Positions 15,424 through 18,798 of a stretch of 18,798 nucleotides of DNA are shown in pieces. This stretch comes from Desulfobacterales bacterium. GTDB lineage: Bacteria; Desulfobacterota; Desulfobacteria; Desulfobacterales; UBA11574. Below the pieces are notes generated by a model. It made no database searches and had not been told where the DNA came from. It was given only the letters and a program-made list of their open reading frames with translations. The stretch is taken from assembly GCA_030145595.1 (NCBI GenBank), contig JAQYVG010000029.1, forward strand, positions 1 through 18,798, given 5' to 3'. How positions within the stretch are numbered: the first letter of the stretch is position 1; each line of letters begins with the position of its first letter. A program made the translations under genes and the position numbers.

Positions 15424-15451
15424 TTATCGGCATTTTATAGAAGAATCTTTA
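15424..15451 (-). promoter_or_regulatory. Putative sigma-28 promoter of the fliA leader
   Basis: Minus strand: TAAA (15451-15448), 16 nt, then GCCGATAA (15431-15424). The -10 element matches the enterobacterial FliA consensus GCCGATAA in all 8 bases, and the -35 region reads TAAAGATT against TAAAGTTT. Spacing is one nt longer than the usual 15 between TAAA and GCCGATAA. Transcription would start near 15417-15419, about 30 nt before the riboswitch. Confidence 0.7.
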
Positions 15452-16215
15452 TTTTAATATCTTTTTTTACCCCATAATCCTGTTTGGGATCGACATAAGA
15501 ATTTGTGGGTTGGCTTAATTGTAATTTTTATATTGGACCGGATTAACAAGATTAACCGGATTCTCTTTAGGATTAACAATTTCTCCCGCTTTGCGGGACA
15601 GGCAGCTGAAACTGTTAAAACCCAAGCACCGGCGGTAGAAAATTATGCTCAACATCGCATTTCAGGCAATGTTTCAGCTTGTACAACCCTGTACCTGTTT
15701 AAAACAAAACGAAAAAATCCTGAAAATCGTGCCTGTTCCGTTAAATCTGAAAGCCATTTAACCGGGATAGATCCTGTCTAAATCAGAATTAATCCACCGG
15801 CTCTGCCGGTGAGAATTGAAAAGGTTCTACCGTTTCCGGCGTAAATAGATGACATTTGACAGGATTAACATGATATACATGATTTATTTTGGCCTTTCTC
15901 CCGCTTTGCGGGACCCCGATGGCGGGATGTCCGCTGAGCTACCACAGGCAGATGAAAGGCCAAAAAGTGTAACCCCTCTTCGAGGGAGGAAATTTGCTGC
16001 AAGTTATCAAGCTTATCAAAGCCTGGTAATGGGAGGCCAAGTCTCCTTTTCCCGCCTCACCGCGGGCGGCATCTTCGACCGACGGGATTGAAATTTCTCC
16101 CTTCGATCAGGGAGGGGAGAAACACAAAAAAGATCCATAAAATCCTGTGAAGCCTGTCTAAATAAATAATAGACGGACTATTTAAATTGCTAAAAAATGA
16201 CAGGAAGCGAGAGCT
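15452..16215. repeat. Repeat-rich region between the fliA leader and the protease gene
   Basis: No credible gene is seen in this 764-nt stretch. Contents: GGATTAAC-type short repeats (15539-15580 and about 15860); two copies of CTCCCGCTTTGCGGGA (15584-15599 and about 15897-15912); inverted arms AGCTGAAAC/GTTTCAGCT (15604-15612, 15671-15679); a CACCGGC-TCT-GCCGGTG hairpin (15795-15811); a perfect 12-bp inverted repeat TTTTGGCCTTTC/GAAAGGCCAAAA (15887-15898, 15954-15965); and mirrored purine-rich ends around 15972-15995 and 16091-16120. It looks like layered extragenic repeat elements. A structured RNA is not excluded. Confidence 0.6.
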
Positions 16216-17610
16216 TTGAGAAAAATATATTTATCTTACATAATCCTAATCATTATCCTGTTTTTTGTCACAAATACATATGCTCTTGAGGTAAAGATTG
16301 TTGGAGACAGACTTTCTGTGCATGCGGATCAGGTTCCGCTGCAAAGTATTTTGCAGCGCATAGCCGATCTGGGAATAATAGTACGCATTGAACCGCAATT
16401 TAACCCCAAGATTTCTACATCTTTTCAAAATTGGGAGATACAGAAAGGTCTGGCCTCAATTCTCAAATCCGTTAATCACGTTCTTATTTGGAACTCTATA
16501 GAAGGTCCCCTTGGCCCCATTTCGAGATTAGCTGAAATCCAGATTTTCAAGCCGGGTAAAAAAGATCTTATAAAACCTCTCAACGCCAGGCCCGTCCTGT
16601 CCATTGACACAAATCCCAAGGATGGCTCTATGTTTGTGAAAAACGAGATTCTGCTGAGGTTCAACCACAAGATGAACCTTCAGGAACTCAAGCGGCTTTT
16701 GAAGCAAATCGGAGGAAGGGTGGTCGCCAGCTATGCTGCGTTGGGGATTTATAAAATCCGCCTTGAGGAGGACTCCAACCTTCCTGATCTTGTGGAGCAG
16801 ATCAGGGATTATCCCGGAATCGCCGTGGCCGAGCCGAATTATGTGTATCCCGTTTTTACACCGTATAAAGGCCCGTCCTCGACGGCCCCATCCGGGTACT
16901 CCAATATCCCGGTGCCGGAAGATGGAGTGCCTGTAGCCATTCTTGACACCGGGCTGGACCCCGGCTCCGGCCTGCAGGACGTTGTGCGGGCGTCTCTGGA
17001 TGCCTTGAATCTTGACAACCCGATTTCAGATCACCTGGGACACGGCACCCAGATGGCCTATATTGCCGCCGGGATTGTGAGGCCTTACGGAGTCAGTGCA
17101 GATTCCTCGGCCTCGATTCCCATAATTCCCGTCAGAGCGTTTGACGACAATGGCTTCACGTCCAACTTCAGCATAATGCGCAGTGTTGATTTTGCGCTGA
17201 ACAATGGTGCCCGTGTAATGAGCTTGAGCTGGGGGGCGGAAACCAGAAGCGATTTTTTAGAAGATGTTCTTGAGCTGGCAAACTCCAAGGGGATTATTGT
17301 TGTGGCTTCTGCCGGAAATGAGCCCACAGGAAAGCCGGTCTATCCGGCGGCCTATCCCTCTGTTATCGGAGTCGGTGCTCTCGGTCCGGACGGCAAGTCC
17401 TGGGAAAAATCGAATTACGGAGATTTTGTGATGTTGAATGCTCCCGGATTTGCCACATTGCCTGTCGGTTATGGGGGAGATCCCGGAATTTATGCAGGAA
17501 CCTCCATTTCAGCTGCCTTTGTGGCTAACATTATTGCAAATTATATATCCGGGAATCCTAAAGCTACTAGGCAGGAAATCTTAAAGATCTTAACTAGTGC
17601 CCATCCATAA
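16216..17610 (+). CDS. Secreted subtilisin-like serine protease with STN-like N-terminal domain
   Basis: A 464-aa exported protease. Signal peptide about 1-23 (hydrophobic YIILIIILFFV, ending TYA). Residues about 26-92 have the pattern of a secretin/TonB short N-terminal (STN) domain (LSVHADQVPLQSILQRIADL, then WEIQKGLASILKS). About 126-212 resembles an S8 propeptide/inhibitor-I9 type domain, ending EPNYVYPV. The peptidase S8 domain (about 236-458) has the full triad: Asp244 in AILDTG, His276 in GHGTQ and Ser430 in GTSISAAF, plus oxyanion Asn368 in SAGNEP. The start is TTG 16216, with GGAAG 8 nt upstream. The last six codons (LTSAHP) and the TAA are encoded by the inverted repeat of a MITE-like element, so any longer original C-terminus has been replaced. 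Confidence 0.9.
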   Translation: MRKIYLSYIILIIILFFVTNTYALEVKIVGDRLSVHADQVPLQSILQRIADLGIIVRIEPQFNPKISTSFQNWEIQKGLASILKSVNHVLIWNSIEGPLGPISRLAEIQIFKPGKKDLIKPLNARPVLSIDTNPKDGSMFVKNEILLRFNHKMNLQELKRLLKQIGGRVVASYAALGIYKIRLEEDSNLPDLVEQIRDYPGIAVAEPNYVYPVFTPYKGPSSTAPSGYSNIPVPEDGVPVAILDTGLDPGSGLQDVVRASLDALNLDNPISDHLGHGTQMAYIAAGIVRPYGVSADSSASIPIIPVRAFDDNGFTSNFSIMRSVDFALNNGARVMSLSWGAETRSDFLEDVLELANSKGIIVVASAGNEPTGKPVYPAAYPSVIGVGALGPDGKSWEKSNYGDFVMLNAPGFATLPVGYGGDPGIYAGTSISAAFVANIIANYISGNPKATRQEILKILTSAHP

Positions 17611-17871
17611 ATGGTCTTTTTGCTCTCCGAGGCGTAGGCTCGCCTCTACGAGCCGGAGGCCCAATCTTCCGTCTTCGCAATAGCTACGACGGGACAAGCT
17701 GCGTTATGCTCAAAAAATAATCCTCGGAATATCAAATATATACCTGTCGAAGATCCCGAGCCATTTTCGGGGTGGTTATTTTTTTCGCATGCCTTCCGTC
17801 TTCGCCTGAAAGCTACGCCGGGACAAGTGATATTGAACAAAAATCCTCATTTATGGATGGACACTAACTAA
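17590..17871. mobile_element. MITE-like element with 24-bp terminal inverted repeats
   Basis: The ends are 17590-17613 (TTAACTAGTGCCCATCC then ATAAATG) and 17849-17871 with the adjacent outer base (reverse complement TTAGTTAGTGTCCATCC then ATAAATG), differing at 3 of 24 positions. Inside are REP-like copy 3 (17622-17660) and a direct repeat of CTTCCGTCTTCGC...AGCTACG(A/C)CGGGACAAG at 17666-17698 and 17793-17827. There is no coding capacity and no obvious target-site duplication. The left end contains the protease stop codon. Confidence 0.75.
17622..17660. repeat. REP-like copy 3 inside the MITE
   Basis: CTCTCCGAGGCGTAGGCTC, a short extra CGCC, then TCTAC and GAGCCGGAGGCC. Third copy of the palindromic unit also found before lysA and before aapM. 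Its presence inside a MITE suggests that the unit spreads as a passenger or a nested insertion. Confidence 0.75.
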
Positions 17872-18167
17872 TAAAATAGTCAAAGGGCAGGCGTTTTTTT
17901 CACTTCCCTAACAACCGTCACCGGTAAGATCGTTACCGGATCGATCCGGATATTATTTTTTATATCCTTTAGGTGTTCCAAAAACCATCAAAACTAATTT
18001 AATGAATAGATACAAGCAATTAAAAATGACTGCCAAAAAATCTGAAAAGAAATGTGTCTTGCAGAGGTAATGCTTTACCTAAAGATTAAAGCCTGAGAGG
18101 AAAATATTGCCTGCTTTACAGGGTTAGACAATAAAATCGTGCTACGATTTTATTGCTATAACTGGTG
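17872..18167. other. Intergenic region with small hairpins
   Basis: No gene is seen. Hairpins: CCGGTAA-GATCG-TTACCGG (17921-17939), AGGTAA/TTTACCT (near 18066-18080), and CAATAAAATCG-TGCTA-CGATTTTATTG (18129-18155), a perfect 11-bp stem. The last lies 13 nt beyond the stop of the minus-strand iron-sulfur gene and is its most likely terminator. It is similar to the hairpin after aapQ (12348-12371). Confidence 0.5.
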
Positions 18168-18797
18168 TTACCTGAAACGTACGGCTGGATGCGAAACCTT
18201 GGGTGAATCGATAGTCTGAAGTCGAAGTCTAAATTCCTGTTCTGTTACCGAGCTTTGCCAGTGCCCGGTCATTCGGGCTGTAAACACCAGCCCTGCAAAC
18301 AATCCGATAATAACAATGCTCACTTTGGCCGTGTTCCAAACATATTTGCCGGTACCTTTGGTTTTTAACTCCAGTGCATTGTCCGCCGGGCAGACGGCCG
18401 TACAGTCCATGCATCCATTGCATTCGGGACTGATGATGTTCAGTTTTTCGTCAACGGGCAAATGATAGGGGCAAATTTGGGAACAGCGCCTGCAGCTTAT
18501 ACAGTTTTCAGGAGACCGTTGAATGCGGGTTGGGCTGAATATTGCCAGCAATCCCAGCAGTGCTCCGTAAGGGCACAGGTACCTGCACCAGAAATTTCGA
18601 GTGATAATAGATGCAAGTCCGAGGAGAATTAAAACCACCATTGCCAATGTTGACATGCGGGTAAAGAAATGGACTGGAAGTTCAATATCATCGAGTGTTT
18701 CGACTGATCGTTGGTGTCGATTTTTTTTCAGGATGCTATTGGAGTTGTAAGGTGCACAGTAGATGTTGCCGTTATTGGCTCGAACACCACACTTCCA
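18168..18797 (-). CDS. NapH/YccM-like membrane 4Fe-4S protein (C-terminal part)
   Basis: Minus-strand frame open to the window edge, so the N-terminus is missing; 209 codons are visible. In the fragment, a membrane segment (about 50-67, LAMVVLILLGLASIITR) leads to CRYLCPYGA (Cys71, Cys75), the membrane-proximal motif of polyferredoxin-type proteins such as NapH, YccM and CcoG. Two 4Fe-4S motifs follow: CISCRRCSQICP (Cys 99, 102, 105, 109) and CNGCMDCTAVCP (Cys 126, 129, 132, 136). Then comes another membrane helix (KVSIVIIGLFAGLVFTAR) and a polar tail. It likely moves electrons between the quinone pool and a periplasmic or cytoplasmic partner; the partner is unknown because the neighbours are outside the window. 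Confidence 0.85.
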   Translation of the reverse strand, partial: WKCGVRANNGNIYCAPYNSNSILKKNRHQRSVETLDDIELPVHFFTRMSTLAMVVLILLGLASIITRNFWCRYLCPYGALLGLLAIFSPTRIQRSPENCISCRRCSQICPYHLPVDEKLNIISPECNGCMDCTAVCPADNALELKTKGTGKYVWNTAKVSIVIIGLFAGLVFTARMTGHWQSSVTEQEFRLRLQTIDSPKVSHPAVRFR

Positions 18798-18798
18798 C

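Noticed and set aside
15503..15781. 92-codon plus-strand open frame
   Set aside because: It runs through GGATTAAC repeats and hairpins, lacks a ribosome-binding site and has no protein-like pattern.
15897..15965. tRNA-like sequence on the minus strand (GTGGTAGCTCAGCGGA resembles a D-arm)
   Set aside because: No acceptor stem with CCA region, no anticodon arm and no GTTCGA-type T-loop follow, so it is not a tRNA gene.
15840..16100. 80-codon open frame at 15849-16091 and a GGGATTGAAA sequence resembling a CRISPR-repeat end
   Set aside because: The sequence occurs once, in repeat-rich noncoding DNA; the frame follows palindromes and has no start signal.
18080..18120. CTGAGAG sequence suggesting a TPP riboswitch
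   Set aside because: The other conserved TPP-riboswitch blocks and a downstream thiamine gene are absent.

Overview
The window reads as chromosomal DNA from a Gram-negative bacterium, probably a deltaproteobacterium / Desulfobacterota relative. That placement is an inference. It rests on two lipoproteins with lipoboxes, the arg-lysA-dapF gene order, a FliA-type sigma factor behind a GEMM-I riboswitch, and intergenic spaces full of short palindromic and MITE-like repeats. No 16S gene or other marker is present to fix the taxon.

Region 1 (1-8949, + strand) is amino-acid biosynthesis. It holds the 3' part of argD, then argF, argG and argH, which together take N-acetylglutamate semialdehyde to arginine. 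An overlapping small lipoprotein follows, then lysA and dapF (meso-diaminopimelate and lysine) and a nucleotidyltransferase of the archaeal-type NMN adenylyltransferase family whose ATG directly follows the dapF stop. The arg genes are separated by 190-400 nt gaps containing repeats, so they are not a tight operon.

Region 2 (8924-14484) has a minus-strand lipoprotein, convergent with the nucleotidyltransferase, and a complete general L-amino-acid ABC transporter: aapJ (binding protein), aapQ and aapM (permeases), aapP (ATPase). A MITE-like element abuts the aapJ stop codon, and a perfect 15-bp intrinsic-terminator hairpin sits directly before aapQ.

Region 3 (14481-15451, - strand) is the most interesting part. 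A FliA/sigma-28 family gene is preceded, in order of transcription, by a sequence closely matching a sigma-28 promoter (TAAA-N16-GCCGATAA), a GEMM-I cyclic-di-GMP riboswitch aptamer, and an intrinsic terminator ending about 25 nt before the start codon. This predicts a sigma factor that activates its own transcription through a premature-termination gate controlled by c-di-GMP. No flagellar genes lie in the window.

Region 4 (15452-18798) starts with about 760 bp of repeat-rich DNA. A secreted subtilisin-like protease (+) follows, with an STN-like N-terminal domain, a propeptide and a complete S8 catalytic triad. Its last six codons and its stop lie inside the terminal inverted repeat of a 282-bp MITE-like element. 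The window closes with the C-terminal part of a NapH/YccM-like membrane iron-sulfur protein (-), which runs off the end.
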